NCBI RefSeq assembly: GCF_024586455.1
Contig: NC_065923.1
Coordinates: 39,046,370-39,110,369, forward strand
Length of the DNA: 64,000 nucleotides
Direction: 5' to 3'
Origin: Bactrocera neohumeralis
Taxonomy: Eukaryota > Arthropoda > Insecta > Diptera > Tephritidae
Position numbers and translations under genes: made by a program. A model generated the notes under the pieces. It saw only the letters and a program-made list of their open reading frames with translations, searched no databases and was not told the origin of the DNA. Positions 11,809 through 23,400 of this stretch are shown here, piece after piece; position 1 is the stretch's first letter, and each line of letters begins with the position of its first letter.

Positions 11809-12704
11809 TTAACCCAAGTGTTCTACTGTTCCGCCTCTTATCGTTTACTGCTTTTCATACGCTTCGTTTCTTCACATTACCGCAATCGGCATTGACTTTC
11901 GTGAAATTTCATTTTGCCACATTTTATTTGTATTGAATTTTATTTCATTTTCATTGTTACTTTGATTCAACATCATTACAGCAAACCAATATTCTCCTGT
12001 GTGATGACTCGCATTACAATGACGAATACGAAAATGAGTTATCCTCGTACAAGAGTTTGTCAACTCAGCACCAACCGAGTAGACTCGTCTATGAAGAGAA
12101 ATATGTAGAGATTGAGAAATAATACCGTAAGACAATAACAATGACAAAGACGACGTCAGTCACAAGGACAACGAAGCGTTGCACTGAAACTCACACTCAC
12201 ACACAGCAATAACGGTAACAGGATATTCGTATTGACTTTAGGTTATACAATACAAGTGACTTATGGTATAATAAATCGGCGAAATTGTGCAATATAATTG
12301 CGCTTCGAAGGTAAACGAACGAGAAATATGAGTGGTGCTTCCGTTGTTGGCACAGCAAAGTGCTAAGACACGTCTTTACGTCCTTCACTAAGCTGGAAAT
12401 TGATTCTTAAGTGGTAATATGTACGACTGTATCGTGAATTTTGCTTTTTCGCGGGCTCCGTGTTTTCGATTTTCGATTGTTTTGTGGCGTTATGTTGGTT
12501 TTGTACCACTTACTTATGGTAACCAGTTCGGCCATTTTGAATGATTACTTAATTTTTGTCAGCTGTTTTGCTTGGAAGCGTTTTGGTTCCTCTTCGAGTT
12601 TTTGCTTACTCCAAAAAATGGATCCGAGATTCTTTATAAAATTTTGTGTGAAAATAAAATAAATGGCGCGATTAGGTTGCTCAAAAACAAGATTTATCGG
12701 TGTG
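11809..12704. other. Non-coding stretch, no gene seen
   Basis: Short overlapping frames on both strands, none protein-like, no terminal repeats found. Confidence 0.45.
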
Positions 12705-13330
12705 CAAAATGTTCTCAGAGGGTCGAGAAGATGTGAACGGCAGAAAGCGTGACAGAAGCCCGAGCACACCAAAAAAAGGCGAAAACACTAACAAGGTGAA
12801 GATAATAGTATTGGCCGATCGTCGAATCACCATCGGAGAAATTCATGAACAACTAAATATATCGATTGCCATTGTCCAGCAAATGTTAGAATCAGGTCGC
12901 GACGACGCAGATCTACTCCAGAAGGTCATATCATGTTCAATCTTCCCAATGTATGCTGCCGGAGGATCGAACAACGAGCTAAGTTAGGTCGAATGTGAAG
13001 GCTTTTCTAACAGTTTCTTCCATTTCAGGGGCGTCATGCATCATGAGTTCTTGCAAAGGGTCGTACGGTCAATAAAAAATAATACCTGCAAATTAAGAGC
13101 AATTCGGACGAAGCAGTCCGCCAAAATGCCCGGATTTGTGGAAGAACAAAAATTGACTTCCACTATGATAATGTTCTGCTCAAGTATCGTTGCTTGTGCG
13201 TGAATATTTGGCCAAAAACAACTAAGTATGGTGTCGCAGCCACCGTGCTTCTCAGACTTGACTCCTGTGACCAAAAAACGAAATTTTATGTGTTTTGAGG
13301 ACTGAAAAAAACGCGGACAGGACAATAGAT
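12705..13330 (+). pseudogene. mariner transposase relic
   Basis: It starts FSEGREDVNGRKRDRSPSTP, then NTNKVKIIVLADRRITIGEI and LNISIAIVQ, the mariner N-terminal HTH region. After frameshifts it continues with GVMHHEFLQ and a decayed SQPPCFSDLTP (normally PPYSPDLAP) near 13235. The catalytic first-Asp block is absent. Confidence 0.75.
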
Positions 13331-14002
13331 ATGCATGAACAAATAAACACTTTCTTAAAAACTACCAAATGCGCGATGCTTTTTGAACAAACCTCGTGGT
13401 TATGGATATGTATATGTTTCCATCGCCTTTACGATTGACATAAGAGAAGTGAATTTAATAACTCTTTTGTTGAAAATCTCATTTATAGCCTTAACAATTT
13501 CTACAGAGATTCTTATGTCCAGCACATTATTAATTCATACAGCTTAATTGAAGCTTGAAAGCAGTTAGAATTCACAGAAAATTTGCATTAAGATGTGCAC
13601 AGTTTTTCTAGCTGCCTAATTTCTTCGCTAAACGCCGACCCGATAACCCAAATTTTGCGCTACAACAGTTCTAATCAACAGTGCGAAAATAATGCATTTC
13701 CTATGCAAAAGTGGGTTGCTGGTTGTAATGTAAAATGAAAACGAAAATGAAAGTGCCCCTATTACGCATATCTGCTGATTTCACAATTGTACAAGTACTA
13801 GAAGTACAAGAATAAAGCACAGTGGTGCTTTCTCAAGTAGCAGATTTTCACAAATAATATATTTTTTATTCTTTTAATGTGGCTTTCCGGCAAAAATGCT
13901 GTGTACTTTTAAAACATTTATAACTAAGTCTGAATGCATACGAAATTTAAAGAAAAAGTACGTATTTTCATTTAAGTTTATTTTTAATACCATGTATCAG
14001 GT
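13331..14002. other. Non-coding AT-rich stretch, nothing recognised
   Basis: No protein-like frame or repeat seen. Confidence 0.45.
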
Positions 14003-14868
14003 TTGTCCGGGGTAAACTCCTAAATTACTGAATCGATTTTAATAAAATTTATTACAGCGTTTGTAATTTGATTTAACTTAAAAGATACAATATATCTCAA
14101 TATGGCCGCCAGTATGCCGGTGCAAGTCTTTTGAATGACCTCTACGTCTGCATAACGCTTTCCTTTCATGGGCAAATGCATTTTTCCGAAAAGGAAGAAG
14201 TCGCTCAGTGTCACATCAGGTGAATACGGGGAGTGGTTAATGGTTAAAATGTGATTTTTGGTCAAATAATCGTCCTTCGAATGTTGGATTCTGAGCAATT
14301 TTCGGTCGTCAGTCAATTTGTGCGGAACAAACCGTGCACACACCTTTTGTAAGCCCAAATGTTTGGTCAAAATGCGATAAATCGATGTTTTGGAGATGTT
14401 CAATTCCATTTCAATGAATTTCAATGATGATTTTGGCTGATTTTTGATGAATTCACGCACAGTTTTGATAGAATTTCCGGTGATCACGGATCGTCATTTA
14501 TGTCTTCACGACCATTTTGAAAACGTTGAAACCACTCTTGCACTCTACTAGGGGATAGACAATCATCGCCATAAACTTGTTTTATCAATTGAAACGTTTC
14601 GGTAAAAGTTTTACCATTTTTAAAACAAAATTTAATGTTGGACAATCGATAAAAATAGCAGATTCTAACGCACCAGTCGACATATAAACCCTCAGGGGGT
14701 GCTATATTTAAAAGGTCCTGTCTACTTCGGAACGTATCTTGTACAATTATTTATGTAGCATATTTTCAAAATTAAACCTCAAGTATAAACCCCCTGGATT
14801 TTTATACCGGCAATAAATATATTGAAAAATTGATTATAATAGTATTTAATGTATACCATAGCTACATG
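14003..14868 (-). mobile_element. Internally deleted mariner-like element, copy 1 of a tandem pair
   Basis: It carries a 155-codon frame (14020-14487, minus) fusing the transposase HTH region (TVREFIKNQPKSSLKFIEME, ISKTSIYRILTKHLGLQKVC) to the C-terminus (NHSPYSPDVTLSDFFLFGKM, then LPMKGKRYADVEVIQKTC). The catalytic core between them is deleted. End blocks at 14003-14104 and 14763-14868 recur at 14893-14996 and 15131-15235. Confidence 0.8.
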
Positions 14869-14892
14869 AACGTGATTATGATCTAATATATT

Positions 14893-15235
14893 GTTTTGTC
14901 CGGGATAAACTCCTAAATTACTGAACCGATTTTAATAAAATTTATTACAGTGTGTGTAATTTGATTTAACTTAAAAGATAGGATATATCTCAATATCTAG
15001 CTTACCTCTCAATTATTTTAAAATTGGAATAATTCATAAATAAATAAAAAATATATATTTCTAAAAATAAGCATGTTTTCAAATTTAAAAAAAATATTAG
15101 CGCAAAATTCAGTATTTTTTCATGAAATAAAATATTTTCGAAATTAAATCTCAACTATAAACTCCTTGGATTTTTATGCTGGCAATAAATATATTGCAAA
15201 GTTTATTGTAATACTTAGTGTGCCATAGCCACAGG
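14893..15235 (-). mobile_element. Shorter deletion derivative of the same element, copy 2
   Basis: It begins with a near copy of 14003-14104 and ends with a near copy of 14763-14868. The whole transposase remnant is lost and replaced by about 130 bases of AT-rich sequence. It follows copy 1 after about 24 bases in the same orientation. Confidence 0.75.
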
Positions 15236-15978
15236 AAGTGCATTGACAACTATTTAGTTTTTCTTCTTTTTGACACAAATTCTGCGCAAAATACCCACTG
15301 CACAGTACCCAGCTAAGCTCCAGCAGCGCGCGTAGAATGACTTCTGTCAGCAAGTTTGTTTGCTTTGCGGCGCTGAAATCAAGTCGCGGCTTGTACGAGT
15401 AGTTTGAACTGCTTAAGACTTGTTGGAGTGCTGAATTTCGCTAACAGCAAAGTCCTTTAACATTCTGACGTAATTAGAATCGCATGTACACTCCCATTTC
15501 AACTAAAAATAAGTTGTTCTGCCCTTATATATGTTGGTTAATACATCTTGCTCTTCTTCGGCTCGTCTTGCTGCGTTTGCCTTACGCCATTACTGCGTAT
15601 TTTGTACTTTTACAAAGTCGTTCTTCCGCGTTGATGAGTCTAATTAACGAACTTCAATCATTGCAGTTTTCTGCAGTGCTGCATCGCTCTTTAGCTCTAC
15701 TTCGTTTACACGATTTTCTTGTTGGCTTTCCAGCAGCTTATTTGTTTTCTGCCATTTTTCTTTTTAGAGTGCGAAGTATTTGTGCAACAAAATGATTTCA
15801 ATCAAGCCCTTTAGCTGCTATAATTTTGTAACTATCCTTTTACTTTAATATTTCGCTGAATTATGTACGCTCACTACGTTTAGCGCTTGTTTATTTCATT
15901 TTCTGTCCACAACTTTATTTTAATTAATATTTTTTGCAAAGTTTCGTTATTCATTTGCGTTTTCTTTTTTCTTTTTAG
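15236..15978. other. Non-coding stretch upstream of the candidate micro-exon
   Basis: An ORF at 15484-15795 (103 codons, Leu/Phe-rich) has no recognised domain and ends in a pyrimidine-rich region typical of introns; I treat it as chance. Confidence 0.4.
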
Positions 15979-16017
15979 CCCAAGAAACGGCAATACAAGA
16001 CAAAACACAAGATAAAG
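15979..16017 (+). CDS. Candidate 39-base micro-exon upstream of the visible Eip63E exons
   Basis: A long pyrimidine tract (tttcttttttctttttag) is followed by 39 bases and then a gtaaca donor after AAG. The length is a multiple of three. If it ends one base into a codon, it would splice in phase to the 38894 exon: the trailing g plus ac gives Asp, reading QETAIQDKTQDK|D|WRSTD. A second frame (PKKRQYKTKHKIK) is also open, so composition does not prove the frame. No ORF caller would report it. Alternatives are chance splice-like sequence or a micro-exon of another transcript. I cannot recall an orthologous peptide with certainty. Confidence 0.35.
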
Positions 16018-16027
16018 GTAACACAGA

Positions 16028-16200
16028 AACACTACTACACACATACATATTTACATTTATACTTATACAGTTACATATACACATACACATATTACATAAT
16101 TAATTAATATATAATAAAAAAATAATTACATAATTACATACATATATGGGTAATATACTTTCCAGCAGTGGGGAACACATATACATATACTAGTAATAAA
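16028..16200. repeat. Simple-sequence region rich in acatac/tacata words
   Basis: Alternating acatacatat, tacatttata and acatacacat words form a decayed microsatellite just downstream of the candidate micro-exon. Confidence 0.6.
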
Positions 16201-16202
16201 AA

Positions 16203-16560
16203 TGGGCTTCCTCCGGTAAAAAACAGCATTTTTTCAAAAATTTTTTCTCATATAAAAAATGAAATATTTTATAAGAATTTTTTACTGTTACAATCATACA
16301 CTATTAACAAAGAAAATTCTAAAATTTTCGGAAAATAATATTTTAAACTCTCTCATTGCAACGCCATTTCCGTTGACCCCGAGAAAAATACGTTTAAATC
16401 GGCGCACTAATCCTAGCTAGCCTCGAGCGCTCAAGTTCCTAAGACTGTATCTTCGAAACTAATACTCGGATGAACTTGAAAAGTTTAGACAATACTCTAG
16501 AAGTGTTGTAAAATTGAATAAGATAATAAAAAATTAATTCTTTGAAACCCATATAACCAC
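16203..16560. mobile_element. Degraded relative of the 1570 MITE, copy B
   Basis: It contains 'cgagaaaaatacgtttaaa' followed by 'tcggcgcac' and a 'gagcgctcaagtt'-like block, paralleling the core of the 1570-2297 element. Terminal repeats are not recognisable, so the boundaries are approximate. Confidence 0.45.
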
Positions 16561-16644
16561 ATAACTTCACAACAATTAGTCGCACAATATTCAAGGCCAC
16601 GTCACAAGCCCACTACGCGAGATAATGCGCTCACCAAAAGTTTA

Positions 16645-17110
16645 AGTTTTCAATAATTGATTGTTTCATTGGCTGTATTGCATGTAGCACCATCCTGTTG
16701 GAACCAAAGGTCGTCCAGATCAGCATCCTTCAGGCAAGAAAAAGTCTTTAAACATGGCTCTATAGCGTTCCCCATTGATTGTAACGTAATGACTGACTTA
16801 ATTTTTGAACAAAAATAAACTAATGATTTCCTCTGCCCAAAGAGCACACCAATCAAGGACTTTTGACGATGTAACGGTGTGTTAAGAAGGCTTACGGTTT
16901 GCTTCAAATGCGACCATTTTGTTTATTAAGATATCCATTCTACCAAAAGTGAGATTCATTGCTGGACAGAAAGTGGATTACCATAGCTCCAATTGTTGCC
17001 CTCGTTTATGGACTCTTTCGGGTCTTCTTCGATACTCTGCTCTACAGGAGTATTATCCACTAGAGTAAACGTGATGCGAAATCGGTCCACGGTCGCTCGA
17101 AGTACCGACT
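16645..17110 (-). pseudogene. Mariner/Tc1-superfamily transposase relic (WFQQDGATCHTA type)
   Basis: The minus strand gives DADLDDLWFQQDGATCNTAN then ETI, the second catalytic Asp block of this family. Upstream, after stops, it gives ARTVDRFRITFTLVDNTPV and IEEDPKESINEGNN, equivalent to the N-terminal HTH region. The first catalytic block is missing. Same broad family as the relics at 24544, 48945 and 59835. Confidence 0.75.
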
Positions 17111-18308
17111 CCGTTTAATGATTATGTCGGTTGAATATTGAACACAGCCAGTGATACGAACTGAACCATTATTTTCGTCAGAGCGCATAAAAAACTAATC
17201 GATTAATCAATTAAATTATTGCCAATGCTGAAATAGAATTAGATATCAATTTAATTACTGTTTTCGCCATTGAGTTCTGTTTAGAAATTCTTCGCCTCGG
17301 CGTTTACTTTTTCATTTTCGCTAAATTTATTTCTAGCGGATAACAATCTCCTCGGCGGGAGAGCATACATCGTTTTTTTACATCAAAAATACTGTTTCAT
17401 TAATCCACCAAAGTTAGGTCTAACGAAAAAACGTAGAAAAATGCTATACATGTACGAATAATTCGACCCGCTTAGTATATAAATTTCACCTTTTCTTATG
17501 CAACTACATATTTTATATATTCACTTTGGTTTTTTTCTAAACAGAACATTAGTAATAGGCAGCAAGAGACAGTATGACCATTAATGGAAAAGAATCCTAA
17601 TCTAACAAATCCATAAAAATTTTCCCATAACATATCTCACATACCGAAAGTAGTCCATTATTTGGACCTAAATTTAGCCGCTTTAGTTCGTTTTACCCAT
17701 AATCAAATATTTAAAAAATAATAAAAAAAAAAAACAGAAAATGAAATTGTACCCACATTTATACTATAAATATGTCATATAATTTAGGTTGTTAACAACC
17801 AATTTTTCATTCGGAGCACTTTCAGTTGAAATTATGCAACCCAAAAATTTGTCAAAGCAATGACCCGAATATCATCCGCCCAGTTACAACACACTCACAT
17901 GTCCTTTTCTATATGTCCTATATTTTGTCCACATACAATGGCCAGCAAACAAATGTGCTGCTTCCTTTCTGCTCTATAAATCTTTTTCCTTTCATAACCT
18001 AAAAATTTCGAAAAATGCCCAAATTTTGCCGTCAAACAAAAGTTTTGCTCACAATAGCGCTAACACGACTATTTGCATACATTGTCGGTTATATTTATTA
18101 GTATAATTTTGCATTTGCTATTTTTGCCAGCTTTTTATTATGACCACCATAATACTTGTATGAATACTCCCGGTTTATTTATAAATATGTTTGTGGAACG
18201 CATTTTATGAAATAATGCAAATATGATTATTTTTTGTTGTCATTTGGCTGTTATTAGAAAATATTAAAGTGGTACAGACCAGTGCAGACCAAAACAGTAA
18301 CAAGTGAA
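17111..18308. other. Non-coding AT-rich stretch, no gene seen
   Basis: No protein-like frame, no RNA gene and no terminal repeats recognised. Confidence 0.5.
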
Positions 18309-18368
18309 AAAATTATAGTAGTTGTAAATCCATTGGAAACGAAAGCTGAAATAACAAATCTCAATAAA
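18309..18368 (-). repeat. 60-bp direct duplicate of the 3' end of the mariner relic at 19138
   Basis: The sequence starting 'aaaaattatagtagttgtaa' is repeated almost exactly at 19174-19234, where it is continuous with the mariner relic. The two copies flank a separate repeat element. Confidence 0.8.
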
Positions 18369-19173
18369 GTTTTATTCCGCTATCATCATTGGTTCCTAAT
18401 GTTTATACTCGTATTATACAAAGAAGGCATCAGATGGAATTCAAAATAGCTTTATATTGGAAAACAGGTTGTGAACCGATTTCATGACAATTTTCATGTC
18501 ATCAGGGTGAGAAAACTGATTAATACCGAATTTCATCGGTAGCCAAATCTGGTGAATCCAGTAAGTGGGCGTTGATCGATGGTATTAATTGTGTGTTTGA
18601 CTTTAAATTTTGTTTCTGACGTTTTTTGTTAGTCGGTTATCGCACTTTTAGTGATTTTGAACATAACCTTTGTATGGGAGGTGGGCGTGGTTATTATCCG
18701 ATTTCTTCTTGAACTGTATATGGAAATTGAAGAAAACGACTCTGTAAGTTGGTTGACAATCTAAAGTAGTTCAGATATGTACAAAAAACTTAGTAATGCC
18801 CACTTTAATACGTCCAAATATGCCCATCCCGAAACAAATTTGATGCCAAATTTCACGAATATCTTTATTTATGAGCTTACTTTGTTATGACACTTTTTTT
18901 TCGGTTTCCGCCATTTTGTGGGCGTGGCAGTCCATCTTCGATGATTCTTTGACTTGTTTCATCATGATATCTCAAACTCATAAACCACGGAACGGACAGA
19001 CGGAGACGGACGGACGGACGGACAGACAGACATCCGGATTTCGACTCTACCTGTCGCCCTGATCACTTTGGTATATATAACCCTATATCTGGATCTTTTA
19101 GTTTTAGGACTTACAAACAACCGTTATGTGAACAAAACTATAATACTCTCGTTAGCAACATTGTTGCGAGAGT
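18369..19173 (+). repeat. Dispersed repeat R2 with GACGGACG block and 'actctcg..gcaacattgttgcgagagt' end
   Basis: It contains 'gacggacggacggacagaca', 'gtggtatataaccctatat', 'aacaaccgttatgtgaac' and a terminal short palindrome around a tgttgcgagagta motif. This layout is familiar from abundant dipteran interspersed repeats with gtccgtccg blocks. Non-coding. Confidence 0.65.
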
Positions 19174-19830
19174 ATAAAAATTATAGTAGTTGTAAATCCA
19201 TTGGAAACGAAAGCGGAAATAACAAATCTCAATAACAACCCTTTGAGGGTCCTTCTGAAAATTTTGCTTTACCTCTTCGATCGACTGAAAACAGGTTCCC
19301 CGGAGCGACAATTTCAATTTGGGGAACAAGTTGAAATCACAAAGAGCCAAATCTCAAAAAGAACTTCTTATTGACCGTCTGTCCATCCGAAACAAATTCA
19401 TGATGCACGAATCCACGAATATCGAAAAAAACTATGAGCATCATCTTGATTTTTGAGCTACTTTGATGTGTTTTTTTTTGGCTTAGGCTAATTTTTTCTC
19501 TCCACTCCGATGATTGTTGACTTGTTTGCATGTTAAACTCATAAACCAAAGTCTCATCGGCAGTTATAATGCTGTCCATGAATGTGGGATCGAAATTCGC
19601 ATGATTAATAATTCCCAAAGAGATATCTTTACTGTACTCTTCTTGAAAAAAATTCAGCTTTATCGAGACGAGTCGAGCAAGAACGTGTTTCATATCCCAA
19701 ATATCTACCAAAATCATCCGAACGGACTCGCGAGAGATGTTGAGCTCTCTTGCCATATATATATATAAATTCTTTGTTCGATATTTTTTAACCATTTTAA
19801 AAATCGCAATGCACTACTGAGGTGTACCGA
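19138..19830 (-). pseudogene. mariner transposase relic with internal deletion
   Basis: The minus-strand frame 19337-19795 reads MARELNISRESVRMILVDIW, then DPTFMDSIITADETLVYEFN (first catalytic block) and RGFVHHEFVSDGQTVNKKFF. A frame break joins it to ALCDFNLFPKLKLSLRGTCF and SIEEVKQNFQKD. The HxDNAPxH block between VNKKFF and ALCDF is deleted. Stops confirm it is dead. Confidence 0.85.
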
Positions 19831-21349
19831 CTTAAGCAGCTGCTGCAAACAAACTGGTGGACAGATCGCGCTCATATTTGGTAATTAAGAGCAGTCCTAC
19901 TAACTTAGCAAAATAAATTTTTGAAATATCATTTACGCGAGGAAATTAATTACAATTTCCGGGTGCTTTTTTGTCACAATATAAAATAAGTTTCTTCACG
20001 AAGTTTGGAGTAATCTTACTTCTTGTATCCCAAACACACTAGCATTAATCTTTAATCGCGAAGGGTATTATATTTTCGATGTAGTCTTAGTTAACGTCTT
20101 TTCTGGTTTGGTGCTTTATTAGATCAAAGCCGTTAAAACTGGTAAAAAATGGTAAAAATGCACCCGTTGTTATTTTTTGTGTTAAAAAAAGTTCGAAACT
20201 ATTGTCTACATTTTTTTCGAAACATGTTTTACATGAATATATGTATATAATGCATACAACATTGTTCTTTCAAGTCTCCTGACGACAGTTTCACCATTTT
20301 TTCCGAACGAAACGGTCATCAATAGTTCCCTAAAGATATTTAAGTACAAGCACACTCAAAGCTTATATTTATCAAATGTATGAGTACAAATAAAAAGTGA
20401 GGTTATTAGGGAAGGGACAAGAGAAATCACAAAACATTATGCCTAATCTCGACAGCAAATAATAATAAAACTCACACTCACATACACAGAGGATGTTGCA
20501 AAAAGTCGTAAAAGCACACATTTTCTTATTTTTATATTTTCTTGCATGCATAATAAGGTAAATAACATGAGGACACAAAGCATAACTACTGAAAGCTCCT
20601 TACACATGGAAAAACCACACATACATACATATATAGGCATAAGCACATTTATTTGCCAATGTTAACAGGGATAGTTGAAATCTTTTTTTTTTTTTACATT
20701 TACATGTGGGGCATATTACATACAATATTTCTTTGTTTACAGCTTTAATAAACAATTTCATATAATTTATGCACGCAATAAGCGAAAGATGAAAATTTTA
20801 ATAAAACTTTGTCACACAAATCTGTTGAATTTTTGCGAAGCAAACAGGTTTTTCAGCATTTACTTACATATGCACATTTCTATTTTTGTTGCAGGCTTAT
20901 AAAGTTCCGTATCCTAATTTAAGATTCTCAAGCCAATGCGCTACGGCAGTCGTGGTACTAGTTGCGCGTACGTAAAGTATACATGTAGGGACTGTGTATG
21001 TATTTACAAATGACTTGTGACATTTTAGTACTTTTTCGCTACGTGTTGCTCAAAATATTAAAGTTTGTTTTCTCTTAACGGATATTTTTAGGGCTTAAAA
21101 CTAACTAAGATATAACATTTGGCACAATAGACTTAAGGTCGGGATGCAATCCTCAGCTATTTATCTTAACATTTGACAAATAAATCACACAAACTGACAC
21201 GGTAGAGAAATCTTTTCTAGTTTTCGACTTCTTATGTTTCTGTAATGTTCGATCTCCGTAGATCAATGAGTGTACCTTTGGCAACTGTTTGTTTACAACA
21301 AGAATAGTTTGTCTGGTAATATTTACCAAGGAAAAATTTACAACGAATT
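19831..21349. other. Non-coding AT-rich stretch, no gene seen
   Basis: Only short chance frames; poly-T near 20683 and acatacatacatatata words near 20620. Confidence 0.5.
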
Positions 21350-21690
21350 TGCTGAAATTTCTAATGAAATGAGGGCTGCAGAATCGTTGAAAATATTTCA
21401 GAAGTATTTTAAGGAGTATACTTTATCACGTACACAAGCATTTGAGTGGCACGAAGCATTCAGTGAAGGTCCTAAAGTCATCGAAAACTTGTCTCCTGCG
21501 AGTCGTCCACACATCTTTTGGGTATGTAAGTGTGTCATTACTAGACCCGTACCAAAGTGCTTGAACCCTTTGCAAAAACGACGTCGAATAGAGTTCGCAA
21601 AAGAGATGCTTGACAAAGTAGCTAAGGACCCTACCATCAAACACATTATTACTGCTGACGAGACGTGGTTTAAAACTGTCCAATAACAAG
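21350..21690 (+). pseudogene. mariner transposase relic with internal deletion
   Basis: It reads EMRAAESLKIFQKYFKEYTL and SRTQAFEWHEAFSEGPKVIE, then ASRPH (N-terminal region). A deletion joins this to NPLQKRRRIEFAKEMLDKVA and KDPTIKHIITADETWF, the first catalytic block, just before a stop. Everything C-terminal is missing. Confidence 0.8.
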
Positions 21691-22369
21691 GCAATTCATT
21701 CACTTAAGCAATGAAATTCAAGTTGTACATGTGAGTCACAGTGGAGAGGCATTTTTGGTTTCACAAGTTAAAAAATTCGACATTTCTCTTATAACAACTT
21801 CACTAATTTGCATTTTAACACTAATGCAATCTGCCTAAGTTTCTATACTATCACAGTCGATAGTTCAAGCATCAAGAAATACAACTTAGTTAAAATAAGT
21901 TCGTCTGCTTGAGGCTACTCACGAATGCAAACCATCCGCTTACCCTGTATACGCACCGTAACGATCATTGTCCTTCGGCTAGATTGTATACGACTTATGC
22001 ACTAATTCTTTGTCAGCTTGTTACGCTTAAAGTATGTACAAAATATCAGATCACCTCAGAGGAGATTCAGGAATCAATTAAAGTTTGTTAAAATAATCAC
22101 AAATTGATTTGTTACCAAAATTTGTTAGAATTGGTCAATTGGTTCTTTTTAAGGATGTTATGTCATAGCTATAATAATTATAAAAAGTATACCTATAATT
22201 TAGGGCGTCCATTTTATAAAAGACTATAAAAAATACTTTTAATTTGCTTTTAATTTTCGATTAACAGATTTGGTCTATATGCGGGTTTGTTTTCAAAATT
22301 TGAAATTAAGAAAAACATGTAAAATAGTACTATTCTTTAAAGTATTGCTCTTCTGAAAATACAACATGC
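21691..22369. other. Non-coding AT-rich stretch, nothing recognised
   Basis: No protein-like frame; no repeats identified. Confidence 0.45.
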
Positions 22370-22760
22370 TGTAATCTTTATGAAAATTTGTAGATTACAT
22401 CCCAAAATAACTGCGCCGAACTTGCAGCCAAGAAAAAACCAATGAACACTCTGATGTGAACCGCATTCCAATGAAGCATTTTGTATCGACAAGTAGAAAT
22501 ACTAGTCAGAAGGGCAAGATCTCGACTTTTAGGTGAGGTAAAACTTTCTGGCCGCTGTTTTCGAAATAGTTTTGAACCGGTCTGCAACATTAAGGCGAGT
22601 CTTGTCGCAAGGAAAACAATTCAGTAATCGCTCAGAACCATTCTACTTTAAGCGTTTCACGCGGTTTTAGAAACTCATAGTTCCGCACATCCTTCTGATT
22701 CCACCAAATATATACATAGCTTTACCTTGGAGAATTTGCATAATGGATAAATTTTTACCT
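22370..22760 (-). pseudogene. mariner transposase C-terminal relic
   Basis: Minus strand: IWWNQKDVRNYEFLKPRETL (normally WWDQ-GV-YYELLKPGETV), a compressed region, then FIGMRFTSE and SWLQ, and in the shifted frame AASSAQLFWDVIYKF. These match the end of a mauritiana-type transposase. The HxDNAxxH block is lost and frameshifts are present. Confidence 0.65.
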
Positions 22761-22865
22761 TTTCAGTTGCAGTCCGATGCGGAAACGATTTTTTTGTAAT
22801 CGTCTAATCGTCAGAACCTATTTTTGTGAGTTGAAAAAAAAACTACTGTGAAATTTACATATGTA

Positions 22866-23020
22866 TATGTGACCGGTCTACGAAAAGGGAGCGGAGCTAA
22901 CGTGCGAAAACTAGTTTTCTGGGAAAAGCTGTTAAAAATAATCGTCAGTTTCTCGTTATCTCATTAATTGTTCTCCTTTTTTTGACACCTAAGCCCCCTT
23001 TCCGTAGACCAGGTCACATA
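22866..23020. mobile_element. Very short hairpin MITE (~155 bp)
   Basis: Left end 'tatgtgaccggtctacg' and right end 'cgtagaccaggtcacata' are inverse complements apart from one base, and the similarity continues for about 25 bases. Interior non-coding. The size and structure fit a miniature element. Confidence 0.65.
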
Positions 23021-23049
23021 TTAACATTTTAAAGGGTTTTGCTAATAAA

Positions 23050-23400
23050 TAATAAAGTTTTGAAGAAAAAAGTTCACTACTAAAAGATATTATCCGTAAA
23101 ATGACCTACCGTCGACAAAATGTCATCAAAAATGACATGAACAGCTACATATATACAGAATATGTTAAAAATTTTACAGTGATTGGGACAGATTTCTCTT
23201 GGTGTAATCACTGCAGCAGTTTCGCAAAATGCTGCTTCGAGAAAAACGCGTTCAAATAGAGCCGATTGAACTGAGTGGCTACACTTTTGGCAGCTGTAAC
23301 TGAAAATATATTTAATATCTTCATTTAAAATTACAGTATGTTATTCTTAAAGATATCGAAATTTAAAAAATAATAAATTTTTATTTTTTTAAGTTCACAC
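23050..23400. mobile_element. Degraded relative of the 1570 MITE, copy C
   Basis: Contains 'cgagaaaaacgcgttcaaa' and following sequence similar in layout to copies A and D. No clear terminal repeats; boundaries approximate. Confidence 0.4.

Noticed and set aside
15484..15795. 103-codon + frame before the candidate micro-exon
   Set aside because: Leu-rich, no domain, no splice link to the micro-exon in phase that I could support.
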